From: Siderastrea siderea
Lineage: Eukaryota; Cnidaria; Anthozoa; Scleractinia; Rhizangiidae
Reading direction: 5' to 3'
Length of the DNA stretch: 64,000 bases
Assembly (NCBI GenBank): GCA_964030785.1
Contig: OZ034968.1
Coordinates: 49,251,230 to 49,315,229, forward strand
Position numbers and translations under genes: made by a program. Under the pieces are notes generated by a model that had not been told where the DNA came from, made no database searches, and was given only the letters and a program-made list of their open reading frames with translations. Shown here in pieces: positions 50,150-60,283 of this stretch. Position 1 is the stretch's first letter. The number at the start of each line of letters is the position of its first letter.

Positions 50150-50375
50150 TCTAGTAAGTGCTAAGGAATGAATATTCCACATCTAGAGCTAAAAAATATA
50201 CAAACCCTTTTCACAGTATGACAAAATGGCGGCCGTTGAGTGAGTTGAGTGAGCATATTTTAAATACCATTTTCGGGATGACAGGTACCGTTCTTCATTG
50301 CCATCATACCTTTTTTGTAATCCTGAATAGTCAAAGATTTCGTTTGTTCCCGTAAAGTGAGTATTAGCATCATCT
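50150..50375. repeat. right arm of the ~5.1 kb inverted-arm structure
   Basis: Inverse of 45267-45440. See the left arm. Confidence 0.75.
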
Positions 50376-50738
50376 CAACTGTTGGAGTAATTTCATTGGG
50401 TTAAAGAAGAAGAGCTTATTTTTGTTTTAACTGAATTGGGATTTTGTGCAGTCTTTTTTCTCCTGTCAAAGACAATTACATTGAGGTACATACATGATAG
50501 CCTTCACGTCAATCTCGTATCGAGATCTGCAACTCACATTTCAGTATGCACAAGTGAGAACTGGGTACGAGACTGCATTCGTGTATGGTTACAATGGCCG
50601 TATTTATACTAGGGGACATCTTAGACGTCTACACGCATTAAACGTCCGGCTTTTAAGTGCGACTAGTATAAATACGGAACGCACTTAACTTTGGGCCGAC
50701 AAATAAAATGCGAGATTTTTCAAACAAGAGACTAGGCT

Positions 50739-51032
50739 CTAATCCTTCATCCCGTTATACTTCACCCTGAGCTTCGGAATGGATGTATCTATTGGTCCTT
50801 GCTTTCCTTTCTTGTGAGCTTTTCTCTTTACCCTTCTCCACCTTAAGCCGTGCATCCAGCTCTGTTCAAATACATGTATATTGGTGGATATCTTCAGAGC
50901 CAAACTTTCTAATCTATGGGCGAATTCATTTTTGCCATCTGCTAGTACAATGGCGAAGGGCTTCAACTCGTTATCTGTCCATTTTCTCCCTCGAACCTCG
51001 GGGAGTTTCTTGCCTTTCTTTGCGGCAGCCAT
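50739..51032 (-). CDS. Myb/SANT-like DNA-binding protein of a Harbinger-type element
   Basis: A 97-residue frame starts MAAAKKGKKLPEVRGRKWTD and continues NELKPFAIVLADGKNEFAHR, then LESLALKISTNIHVFEQ. Basic N-terminus, then W-T-D-x-E and helical spacing as in SANT/Myb (trihelix) domains. Harbinger elements typically encode such a protein beside the transposase, where it imports and directs it. Its C-terminus is Lys-rich (KRKAHKKGKQG). I infer the role from context and the short motif, since the second and third tryptophans are not clear. Confidence 0.5.
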   Translation of the reverse strand: MAAAKKGKKLPEVRGRKWTDNELKPFAIVLADGKNEFAHRLESLALKISTNIHVFEQSWMHGLRWRRVKRKAHKKGKQGPIDTSIPKLRVKYNGMKD

Positions 51033-51143
51033 TTTGTTTCCTTGGAGCCTCGATTACATGCGAATTTTATTTTAAAAAAATTAAGTGCGTCTCGATAAGT
51101 GCGTCCCGTCTTTATACTTAGTCTTAGACGACTAAGACGTCTG

Positions 51144-52930
51144 TTAAGGACAGTACCTCCTAATACAGATGTATTTTTGCAAAGGTTACGACTATGGTAA
51201 CCTGCGATCAGGCCGAATTTTAGCATCGCTCTCATATTCTCTTACGTTGGTCGCTCGCTAAAATAGGGCCTGATACAATCTCTCACAGGAGTTCGTGTCG
51301 GCGGCCAAATTTTGGCCGCGGGAATCTCGCAATCTGATTGGCCATTTAACAATAGAGCTGTGAACGGAAGTAAATTGTCTACGAGTCTCGCTCACAATTT
51401 CGATCCGACCGCCATCGCCAAGGAACAACCAAGGAACAAGTCTGCCGAAGTAAAATGTGTTGCTCTAATAAATTCTCGTCGTTCTAGGAGAATTGTCACC
51501 ATTTCTTTCTCTCCAGGAGAATAACGTTCGGTTTGATGCAAGCTGTCTCTCACCTGGAGCAGAGAAGTACAGCAACAGTGAAGTATTAGTGAAGTATGTA
51601 TTCCGTTTTATCGCATCGTGTCTCGGAATTTTCATTTGACGCTTTCAGCTAGTAGTGATAACATAATCAGGGTAGTGGTTGTTTCCGCGTTTTACGAAAC
51701 AAAACAAACAGCAGACGAACAAGTATCTTTCGCCAAGAATGATCAACAAGTCAACCGATAATTCGGCAAACTTAACGGTAAACTTAACGGTAGATGTTTG
51801 GCGAGAACCGCAATCAAGTCGCAATAACGATTTTCAGTTTATTCATTCATTGTTTAATACTTGTGTCGTTTTATTGATCTTTGACATTGACATCAAAGGA
51901 TCTGACTAGTTTTATAATAAATTTTCTTCGTTTTAAAATTCGCTGCTGTTTAGAGATAAAATTCGCTGCTAATCTCAAATATTTATCACTTCTGGAACTA
52001 AATTAAATTACAAAATACTCCTTTGTTTATAAACGGTTTTGTTTATATCTTTATTCTAAAGAATGAAACTGAAGGTATTTCTCTTAATTGCCCAAGATTT
52101 TTTTAACGCAGAAAATCGGTGACGAATGCGAAGAGAATATTTCCGGATACCACCTGAAATGGGAAAGGATTCAAGCATGCAGCATATCTTGGTACATGAC
52201 AACCTCGTCGTGTTTTGAATTTTCATTCAGTTTCAGCTCAGACAGAGCAACCATGTACAATACCGGAACCTTCAAGTTAGCAATCGTGTAAATTTAAGCG
52301 CTTGTGTCTAGAAGATATATCGTAGCCTATGATTTTCTTATTTTGCCGACATTTGCGTGACTTATTACGAGTTGCAGTTATGGGAAATTTGCATACCGAG
52401 GATCGTGCAAGCAGAAGAAATTTTGATTGGCTGTTTTGTTGAATGTCAATCAATCAAAAAAGTGGGCGGTAGACGTTCCGTGGAAGAATTGTATCAGGCT
52501 CTATTTTTCGTTTCGCCCGTCCCGCCTGAATGTTTCACCGAGCGAAACGAAAATAGAGCCTGATCGCAGGTTACGACTATGGGGAAAAAGTAGATCTTAG
52601 GCAGGGTTATTGGAATCCAAAAAGAAAAATGAGGGTAACCACGCATTTTTCAGAGATAATTAATCAACCATAATTCTAAAAAAGCGTTAAAATACAAAGA
52701 ATTTATGGCAATTTCTTTCCAAATTTAAGCTCAATTATCTCTGACAAATGCGTGGTTACCTCCAATTCTCTTTTTGGATTCTGATAGCCCTTGCTAAGAT
52801 CTGCTTTTTCCACATAGTCGTAAACCGCGCAAAAATATTGTTGTATTAGGGGGCAACTTCCTTAAGAAACCCGAATATCCCGTGATGCGGAGAACGTATG
52901 CGCAGTAACAAAAGGAGGCACCGTCCTTAA
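51144..52930. mobile_element. TTAA foldback, copy 2, middle level of the nest
   Basis: TTAA (51144-51147 and 52927-52930) with ends GGACAGTACCTCC and, inverse, GGACGGTGCCTCC. Without the inserted third element it is about 0.39 kb and matches copy 1 (27592-27974) in inverted orientation, including the 'aaccacgcatttttcagaga' internal stem. Confidence 0.9.
51189..52582. mobile_element. innermost element, 9 bp duplication CGACTATGG
   Basis: Perfect 15 bp inverted ends TAACCTGCGATCAGG (51198-51212 and 52559-52573) lie inside identical 9-mers CGACTATGG (51189-51197 and 52574-52582). Subterminal inverse copies of 'aaaatag.gcctgatac' (51260-51276 and 52493-52508) make each end fold back. A 9 bp duplication is typical of Mutator-like elements, but no transposase is present in its 1376 bp. 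The 70-codon frame at 51312-51524 has no domain. Confidence 0.88.
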
Positions 52931-53042
52931 GTGCGTCGATCAGACGCACTTATCTTCAGACGTTTAATTCGTCTGACGTTTAATGTGTCTGCCTTATTTC
53001 CCGTATTTATACTAGACGTCCTCTAGTATAAATACGGCCAAT

Positions 53043-53580
53043 GTTAAAGACTGCACGCCAGTTCAAGCTACATTGTACCAGTGTACTGAATGACAAACAA
53101 AGCAATGTTTATCAATTGGTGGCGTCCGTGTCATATTTAAATGACGACCAGCATCACACTCTAAGAACAAACGGTGAAGAAAATGTAAAATTCCCATTGT
53201 TTTTTAAGCCTAGAATTCACAAAAGCAGTGGTTGCTTCACACAGCCAAATGCGACAACTATATGTGTATGCTGCTAGTAAATCCACCCATTGTGGTGGGG
53301 AGGATGGATAGAAATATATACCTCCCTTGAAAAAACCTTTAATTGTATTTCAGCTTCATAAAACATTTACATATTATTCCATATTATTTCACCTGAGGCA
53401 CACCATATTTTCCCCAAACTGACCCACCTGCTTAGGGCGAACTGAAAATTTTCCGCAATTAATTTCTCTGCAAAAGCAAACTCATTTTCACCATGGACAG
53501 CACTTCCTTCTACAGAAATACCGTGTATAAGGAAGTAAAAAAAAGGGTTTTTAAAAAAACCCTTTTTTTCCCACCAGCTC
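53043..53580. other. intergenic; A/T-rich hairpin at 53537-53570
   Basis: 'aaaaaaaagggttttt' pairs with 'aaaaaccctttttttc'. No coding signal elsewhere in the stretch. Confidence 0.5.
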
Positions 53581-53790
53581 ACTATAAGAACCTTGCTCGC
53601 AAACACTGCTCCGCCTAGCCGAGCTAGTTTTGACAATTTGGTCTTTTTTGTTCCCCGCAAACTACTACAAACAGGTGAAGTCATCCCCATGGGTACCAAA
53701 ATGGGACCCAGCAACGCCAATCTTTTCGTGGATTACATCGAAAATAAATTTTTCAACCAGTATAAGGGAAGCATCATCTTAGAGTGCCTT
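53581..53790 (+). pseudogene. Penelope-like reverse transcriptase fragment
   Basis: The frame contains VIPMGTKMGPSNANLFVDYI followed by ENKFFNQYKG. G-T-x-M-x-P-x-x-A-N-L-F followed by a Y-I-E-x-x-F-F run is the conserved block of Penelope-type RT just ahead of its catalytic motif. The catalytic motif itself is missing and the frame decays after 53790, so only ~70 residues survive. Confidence 0.75.
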
Positions 53791-54388
53791 ACTAGCACAG
53801 AATATAGTATAGTGAAAGCACAAATCTAAAAATACTATATATTTATAACAACGTGAAGGTTCCTTTATTGGGAAAACATGTCACAGAAGAAATTATTATT
53901 GAACATCAGTAATCACACTTGGATGACTTCCGAATGCTCTGTCGAACTTTTCTTTTAATTGTTGGTGTTTCAAGAATAATTTCTTCTATAATATATATTT
54001 AGTTTTTGATTGTGCGATTTGCTATAAAAGATGATGAATGGGTTATTTTACTTAATCGCAAAGGGAAGTCCTTCCAGGGTGGAAATCAATATAACAATCA
54101 GTTACATTTACAGTTGGTATGAAATAGAGACCAGCAAAGGCGAATAAAAATTTCCCAGACAGCAATTTTTTTGTACAGATAAAAAGTCAATCAACGCTTT
54201 TGAACCTCCCGGTTTTCACGTATATTTAAGCTAGGCACAACTATCTCCTGTATTTTTCATTTTAGGAAATCGTATATGTCAACTCTAAAAATCGTGAGGA
54301 AAGAATTCCTACCTCTGAGGTCCTTTACATAATCTTACCCCAAATTTCTTTCAAACGAAAGTTGACTTCACAGGAAAAGTAAATTTTA
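53791..54388. other. intergenic, left flank of the Polinton-like element
   Basis: AT-rich, no domain-bearing frame. Confidence 0.4.
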
Positions 54389-54394
54389 TTCACT

Positions 54395-54434
54395 AGTAGT
54401 CTGTGGCAGAAGGATAGATCAATTTATTATATAC
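54395..54434. repeat. outer tip of the left terminal repeat
   Basis: Pairs with 63515-63554. The expected continuation resumes at 56919 after about 2.5 kb of inserted DNA. Confidence 0.85.
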
Positions 54435-54869
54435 ATACCGAGATTTACCCGCCAAAAAGCATCGAGATAAAAACAGTCTCTTCGCGCTAGAGAAGCCAGC
54501 TGATTGGTCATACGATTTTTTTCACTAGTGAAAAACGACGTATCGACGCTCTGATTGGCTATATCATTATTTGGGGCTTATAGAAAACGAACTACTGAAA
54601 ATTATGAAACTTTTTAATTACATTCAGCTGATATTAATTTTTACCTCTTTGATACATTTTACTGTGAGATTTAAACGTGTAAATAAATCACGTAAGTCGG
54701 GCTTAGAAGACGCCCTCAGGAAGAAGTTCACACTACAAGTACGTACCAAGTGCACTTAAGAGCCCTAGTGAGAACTGGCCTAATGTCACGTAGGAGCATG
54801 AGAGGGCTATAATGGTATGCGTGTTATTGTTTGGACGTAGGAGTTGCATGCGTGTTAATGGCGAACACA

Positions 54870-55510
54870 GGACACCCAAGCATAATATTTGAATATTATT
54901 AAAAATGGCGTTTCAAAATATAAGACTTTGTATGGGATTTCTAAGCGAACATTTTGAGCAATACAAAACAGCAAACTAACTGAATAAAGTTCATGAAACA
55001 TTACATGGTGTTGTTTGCTATCCTTACAACGCATTTTGAGCAATTTTAGGTCCATTCACTTAACTGTGTTAGTACATGTATAATACATTGACAAGGAAGG
55101 AGTCATTTGGCCCGATTTAGCCACTATCACCGCTCGACACGTTTCGGAATTCGCTCGAATTTACCCACAAATATAGTTCAGGCTCCCATTGTGACTTAGC
55201 GACTTGACAAAAGGAAAACACACAAGTGATTTTCTCAAAACCAATTGCACATACCTCGTGTCCCAAAAGAATTATCCACTGCACAAAATCATAATAGCAT
55301 CTCAAAATAGGTCGCCATGGATGCGTGAGGATCCCGATAGTCCCATTTGACAGCGGTCGGCACTGGACACCAGTCAAATTATGCCCTTATGGGGAGGGCC
55401 ACGCTCGTTCTGGTCGTGTTACAATTTTGTAGTAACTATGACCCGGTGCGGACATAAGATTGTCGCTTTGACGCAGTCTGGTTCGCGTGAGAAAATCGCT
55501 GCGTGTTACA
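54870..55510. repeat. long palindrome, left arm
   Basis: Matches 55990-56605 inversely with only scattered differences. Each arm reads, toward the centre, 'caagcataatatttgaatat', 'ggcccgatttagccactatc', 'tgacagcggtcggcactgga' and 'gacccggtgcggacat'. Two frames are shared by the arms (MDLKLLKM..., MTGVQCRPLSNGTIGILTHP) but they have no known domain. Confidence 0.92.
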
Positions 55511-55989
55511 AGCGGATAGCAAAAATAAATCATTCCCATTTCTGAATTTATATCCCTTTTTAGGGTGTATGTTTTCTTGTTTTTTTAATAAGTAGGTTAC
55601 CTGACCGGCTTCATGCAAATATAGAAATAGATATAGTATATACAATAAAAATTTTAAAATAAAACATTTTCACGCGCGTGAGGATATGAATTTAAATGAA
55701 TTTGCCGGCTTCGGTTCGAAAAAAAATATCTGATGTATAAAACCTATCGACGATTGAAATTGAACACATTCAATTCACGCAGAGTACGTATTTCAAATTT
55801 ATGCAGTAGACTGACCTGTATTACAAACGTTTTGTACATGAACGCAAATATGTTCAATTCACCACGCATGAATAGAAACATTGGAGGAAGGAGAAACACG
55901 GTTCACTTTCTTTTTTTCTTGACTCGTTTTCATTTTCTAACGGCCAAGACCGTTTTAATTTCTTTCGATAACTTAATTCTCTCCATAAG

Positions 55990-56605
55990 GTCACGGAGTC
56001 CCGCGCAGCGATTCCACCTTTCTCGCGCGAACCAGACTACGTTGGAGCGACAATTTGTGTCCGCACCGGGTCATAGTTACTACAAAATTGTAACATGACC
56101 AAAACGAGCGTGGCCCTCCCCATAAGGGCATAATTTGACTGGTGTCCAGTGCCGACCGCTGTCAAACGGGACTATCGGGATCCTCACGCATCCATGGCGG
56201 CCTATTTTGAGATGCTATTATGATTTTGTGCAGTGGATAATTCTTTTGGGACACGAGGTATGTGCAATTGGTTTTGTCAAGTCGCTAAGTCACAATGGGA
56301 GCCTGAACTATATTTGTGGGTAAATTCGAGCGAATTCCGAAACGTGTCGAGCGGTGATAGTGGCTAAATCGGGCCAAATGACTCCTTCCTTGTCAATGTA
56401 TTATACACGTACTAACACAGTTAAGTAAATGGACCTAAAATTGCTCAAAATGCTTTGTAAGGATAGCAAACAACACCACGTAATGTTTCATAAACTTGAT
56501 TCAGTTAGTTCGTTGTTATGTATTGCTCAAAATGTTCGCTTCGAAATCCCATACAAAGTCTTATATTTTGAAACGCCATTTTTAATGATATTCAAATATT
56601 ATGCT
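55990..56605. repeat. long palindrome, right arm
   Basis: Inverse partner of 54870-55510. Arms this similar could extrude as a cruciform and may be under-represented in clone libraries. Confidence 0.92.
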
Positions 56606-56918
56606 TGGGCTTCCTATGATGGCGAAGTTCGCGGCTTTGCATAGGAACTAAGAAACTAAGCGGTAAATTTAGTTCACCACCAAAACATTTCTTTAAGGAA
56701 CCTAATTTAAAACGCGAACTATAATGTTTTGTGTTTCAGCGAAACGCATTCTTTTATGCAATTCACAATAAACCATGGTGGCGTCCTTCGGATGAACGCT
56801 TAAACAGCCATATTTACTTAACTGTCCTTTGAACAATTTTTTCTAACTCGCAAGCTCGGGAAAAAGTTTCTATTGTCATGGAAATAACAAACACAGACAG
56901 ACATAATTGCAATTTCAG

Positions 56919-57702
56919 AACAACCGTTTTTCGTTGTCCTGAGCAAAACATCAAATAAATTCACATTGAAAAGGAAAGTGAATGAGATCAAAAGACCAAA
57001 ACCATTAACTGAATTCATCAACCAGTTCATTAACTAACAGTGCTGAATCTAATTACACTGCTTATTTTACAAAAGTACATGGTATCACAAAGGCGAATCC
57101 TTTAACCAAAAACGGTAATCAAAGATTTTGCATCGCTTCACATGTTTGGAAAAGAACAAGTCAATTGTAGAAGCCGAGTTCTAATGGTCTAAAGTTTCAA
57201 ATATTTCATATGACCGTGTTCAGTGAATAGCGAATACTCATCAGTTGCTCCTTCTTATACTCAAATAACAGTGCTCAATTTCAAGTGCTCTGAAAGCACA
57301 ACAGTTACTCACCATTGTACTCCAACAATGCTCATGTAAATGTTCTGAGTACTCAACAATTACTCATTATACTCCAATAACACTGTCTCGTTTACTTGTA
57401 ATAATCAAAAGTTACGTATTATATCCATTTGTTACTCAGAGGCGATATCATTTCCGCAGAACTGAACCCTAAAATAACTATAACAATGATACTCGATGTT
57501 TCAAGCAAATGGCAAACAATTTATTGAATAAAATGACATAATCGTGTCATTACAGTGAACTAGTTACATGTAATCCACTACATGTAATCAAAAACGAAGT
57601 TTGTGTTTAATCTCATTTGTGACAAAATCAATATTCCATGCTTCCAGTTCTTTCCTTGCTTCTGTTGTCTCAGTGCAAGAATTTCCAATGGTTTAATCTC
57701 CA
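56919..57702. repeat. Polinton-like left terminal repeat, inner part
   Basis: Inverse of 62640-63513. It contains three imperfect ~58 bp units of the form 'actcaacagttactca..tatactccaataac' (57237-57410). The inner limit is at 'tggtttaatctc'. Confidence 0.88.
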
Positions 57703-58076
57703 GCAGTTCTTGGTTCGAGCATCCTCCACTTTTCACATGGCTGAAATCATTCCACTTAAGCCCATTTGGGCCGTAATAAATAGCCCAGATAATGAGATCT
57801 TTGAGCTCCTCTGCCTTTGCGACGTCACCATAATTCTTGAGCTCTTAAAATGTAAGGTAGATGGTAGTCCTGGGAAGTTTAGTTTACTCGGTGAGGTAGA
57901 CTTCCCAATTGTTATCTAGCTTAAATCCGAGAACGCTACAAGCTTTTCCTACAATCGTCATAACGATGAAATGATGAATATATGAATATCATATATTTGT
58001 ACTGCGTGATGAAGAAGACCATCGCAGTTATAGACGCAACTTTTGCAGTTGCAAGAAGAAAGCCTGAAAACATTCA

Positions 58077-58152
58077 GGCTTGTGCAGGATTCGAACCCTT
58101 GACCTCAGCGATACCGATGAGGCGCCCTAACCGCCAACTGAGCTAACAAGCC
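58077..58152 (-). repeat. tRNA-like unit 1 of the SINE
   Basis: The 76 bases begin GGCTTGT and end ACAAGCC on the minus strand, a perfect 7 bp acceptor stem, with an A box TTAGCTCAGTTGG and a B box GGTTCGAATCC. The anticodon region (CCTCA, 10 bases, TGAGG) has an oversized loop. It acts as a Pol III promoter relic. No CCA-type or other evidence for a functional tRNA gene. Confidence 0.8.
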
Positions 58153-58349
58153 AACTGGGAGCTGGTCAGTGAGTCGGTTCGTTACAAAGCCGTTTCGCAA
58201 CTGCAAAAGTTGCGTGTATAACTGCGATGGTCTTCTTTACATTTAATTCTTCATCCCGCAGTTCAAATATATGATATTCATATATTCATCATTTCATCTT
58301 CATCCTTCACGGGCTTATAACGAACCGACTCAATGACCAGCTCCCAGTT

Positions 58350-58422
58350 GGCTTGTTAGCTCAATTGGTTAGAGCGCTGCACCGGTATCGCAGAAGTCAA
58401 GGGTTCGAATCCCGTACAAACC
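58350..58422 (+). repeat. tRNA-like unit 2 of the SINE
   Basis: The 73 bases begin GGCTTGT and end ACAAACC (six of seven pairs), with A box TTAGCTCAATTGG and B box GGTTCGAATCC. Sister of unit 1 in opposite orientation. Confidence 0.8.
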
Positions 58423-58864
58423 TGAATTTTTTCAGGCTTTTTCTTCGCAACTGCAAAAGTTGCGTCTATAACTGCGATGGTCTTCTTTACATTTAATCGT
58501 CATAACGTTAGCAAGAGCAATGTTCTCCATTGCTTGGTCAAAGTATAGAAAACATGCCTCTCCGTTGTCCATCATCAGGCACAAATGCTGCCCCCGGCTT
58601 GGATGATTGACAGCACATCCAGTACAACTCCCCAACGTTTCGTGTTGGATCAGTTCATCACCTACAGCAGCAAAAGCAAGTTGAAAGACCTGACCAACCA
58701 GGCAAACTGCGCGTTGACTTGTAACTCTTTCACATTCATCGACGGGATAGAAAACAATGTGAGGGTGTTGGATCTCAATGTGTGGTACCATCGTTATACA
58801 TGCAAAGCAAGGTAGTTTAGCGGCTTGTTGCAGAAACGATGGAGTGCAGTAGAATACAGTTCGG

Positions 58865-58872
58865 TTTTTATA
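58865..58872 (-). promoter_or_regulatory. TATA box of Polinton-like gene A
   Basis: TATAAAAA on the minus strand, 75 bases upstream of the preferred ATG at 58791. The spacing is suitable for a short leader. Confidence 0.45.
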
Positions 58873-58984
58873 CTTAAAAGAAGAATTAAAGAGTATAAAC
58901 AACACCACTGACCTAGGCTTGTTAAAACTGTTTAATTAATTGGTTTTCAAAATCACAAGACTTGTTCAAGTCTGAACTTGTTTG

Positions 58985-59475
58985 GAATTTCAGAACATTT
59001 TCCTCGTTTGCCCTTGAACAGAACATCAAAAAATCCACTTTGAAAGCAAAATGATCAAATGAGAACAAAAGACCGAATTCATTAACTGAGAACTTAAATT
59101 ATTCCTTACACTGACAACTTCACTACATCCAATACTTAGTTTACAAAGGTACATCATATTACGAAGGCAAATTTTCTGAAGCAATAATTATAACGGAAAT
59201 CAAAGAAATTTTTTGCATCGCTTTCTGTGGTCAGAAAAGAATTGCTTCAGTTTGCTACACTTGGTTCGTGGTAAGTATCTCTTTAAGCCGGTGTCGCAAA
59301 GTGATTCCCAAGTACTAAAAGTGTCTAATGGTCTTCAAGTATTATCATGGCAATGCTCTCTCTGAGTAGGGAGTACTCAGCAGTTACTCATTAAACTCAA
59401 ATGACACTGCTCATTTTCACGTGCTCTCAGTACTCAACAGTTACTCATTCTGCTCAAATAATGCTCCATCGTTCA
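58985..59475. repeat. third, older copy of the terminal repeat inside the element
   Basis: 'aacagaacatcaaa.aa.tcca', 'aacaaaagaccgaattcatt', 'ttacaaaggtacatcatatt' and 'actcaacagttactcatt' follow the order of 56930-57400 in the same orientation, but with more differences than the two terminal copies. This implies two element ends were joined here. Confidence 0.75.
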
Positions 59476-60043
59476 CGGGGAGGTGAACTGATTGAGGAGT
59501 CTGTTTTTGATGTTCTATTTCAAAACGTTGGGGCCAGCGGTCAGCATTGGTTTCTGCTAACCGACGAGCATGGATTGCTTTAATGAGCAAATTGATAAAG
59601 GCTTTGTGTTGCGAATGATGCAAGTTATAACTATCTAGCGTAAATGCTTCTTGACGATGAAGGTCTTCATTTGCAATAGATACCATCTTGATCTTTTCCT
59701 CTTCCAGTAACTTGACATGACTCATCAAGGTGCGAATTTCTTCTTGCTGTTTCTCCATTAATTTGTTTTCATCATAAAAAGGACCTTCTAAATCATGGAA
59801 CCGTTGGATTGAGGAGACACGGCAGTGCAACGAGTCCCAGATTCGCTTGTTTTTTCTCTCGGTCGTGTATTTGTGAATTCGCTCCAAATCTGGATATTTT
59901 TTCTTGATATCACCCAACTCTTTTCGTAGTTCTCTAAATTGCTTTCTGAAATATTTATCTGGTTGCTGGTTTTGCTTCCTCATCTTGTTCTCATCCTTTT
60001 GTAAATCTTTGATTAACTGAATTTTGGCTGCATGATAACTCAT
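59441..60043 (-). CDS. Polinton-like gene B, 200-residue coiled-coil protein
   Basis: An intact frame from ATG (MSYHAAKIQLIKDLQKDENK) to a stop at 59441. It is highly charged and helical: residues 1-60 are Lys/Glu-rich, residues 100-130 (KLMEKQQEEIRTLMSHVKLL then EEEKIKMV) form a heptad-like coiled coil, and the tail (HHSQHKAFINLLIKAIHARR) is basic. It has no signal peptide or membrane segment. Its 3' end lies in the internal terminal-repeat copy. It is divergently arranged with gene C across 240 bases, which probably hold a shared promoter. I do not recognise the family. A structural or scaffold role would be a guess. Confidence 0.55.
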   Translation of the reverse strand: MSYHAAKIQLIKDLQKDENKMRKQNQQPDKYFRKQFRELRKELGDIKKKYPDLERIHKYTTERKNKRIWDSLHCRVSSIQRFHDLEGPFYDENKLMEKQQEEIRTLMSHVKLLEEEKIKMVSIANEDLHRQEAFTLDSYNLHHSQHKAFINLLIKAIHARRLAETNADRWPQRFEIEHQKQTPQSVHLPVNDGALFEQNE

Positions 60044-60283
60044 GCCAGAATGTAGGGTGCGGGCTTGATTACTTCAGGATATTGATGACAGGGTCCACAC
60101 TTTAATTGTTAGTAAGTCATCTTGGAAGTGATGTGCAATTTGACAACAGTATTTAAACCTGGTTATTGGATCTTGCCCAACCGGTACCAACAGGTCCCTG
60201 GATCGTGAAATGAGCTGGAATTGGTTAGTGTAGGTCATATAACACGCACGATTGGGACGCTTTACCCATTCGACTCAGGGTGA

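Larger units (their letters stand above)
50593..53042. mobile_element. Harbinger-like DNA transposon, outer level of a triple nest
   Basis: AAT triplets (50593-50595 and 53040-53042) flank inverted ends GGCCGTATTTATACTAG. Each end is itself a small palindrome because an inverse 'ctagtataaatacgg' recurs at 50668-50682 and 53002-53018. A 3 bp duplication and GGCC ends fit PIF/Harbinger. It carries a Myb/SANT-like ORF but no visible transposase. Two further elements are nested in it. Confidence 0.75.
54435..56918. mobile_element. insertion within the left terminal repeat, with a long palindrome
   Basis: This block separates the two parts of the left terminal repeat that are contiguous at the right end. 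Its core is a pair of inverted arms, about 54870-55510 and 55990-56605, around a ~480 bp spacer. I find no clean target duplication or terminal motif, so its class is open. It might be a foldback element or an inverted duplication. Confidence 0.6.
57953..58507. mobile_element. composite SINE, two tRNA-like units head to head
   Basis: Identical 13-mers AATCGTCATAACG (57953-57965 and 58495-58507) flank a 529 bp insertion whose halves are inverted relative to each other. Each half has a tRNA-like unit, the shared 'ccaactgggagctggtca' outer segment, a 'gcaactgcaaaagttgcg' hairpin and the tail 'actgcgatggtcttctt'. A 13 bp duplication is typical of LINE-driven target-primed insertion. The head-to-head arrangement suggests twin priming or a foldback dimer. 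Confidence 0.88.
57884..58791 (-). pseudogene. Polinton-like gene A, Cys/His-rich, split by a SINE
   Basis: Reading starts best at the ATG at 58791 (MVPHIEIQHPHIVFYPVDEC), 75 bases below a TATAAAAA on the minus strand. It continues through GSCTGCAVNHPSRGQHLCLM, a Cys/His cluster that looks zinc-binding, to AMENIALANVMTI, where the 529 bp SINE and its 13 bp target copy interrupt it. On the far side the same frame continues for 22 codons to a stop at 57884-57886, and the removal of SINE plus one target copy leaves the frame in phase. The intact gene would encode about 121 residues. No named family is recognised with confidence. Confidence 0.6.

Noticed and set aside
50593..53042. one large transposon
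   Set aside because: Each inner boundary has its own terminal repeats and target copies, so it is three separate insertions.
55117..56323. duplicated host gene (frames MTGVQCRPLSNG... in both arms)
   Set aside because: The frames are short, occur only because the arms are copies, and carry no domain. The structure is a palindrome.
58350..58422. functional tRNA gene
   Set aside because: The anticodon loop is irregular, and the unit is one half of a SINE with target duplication.
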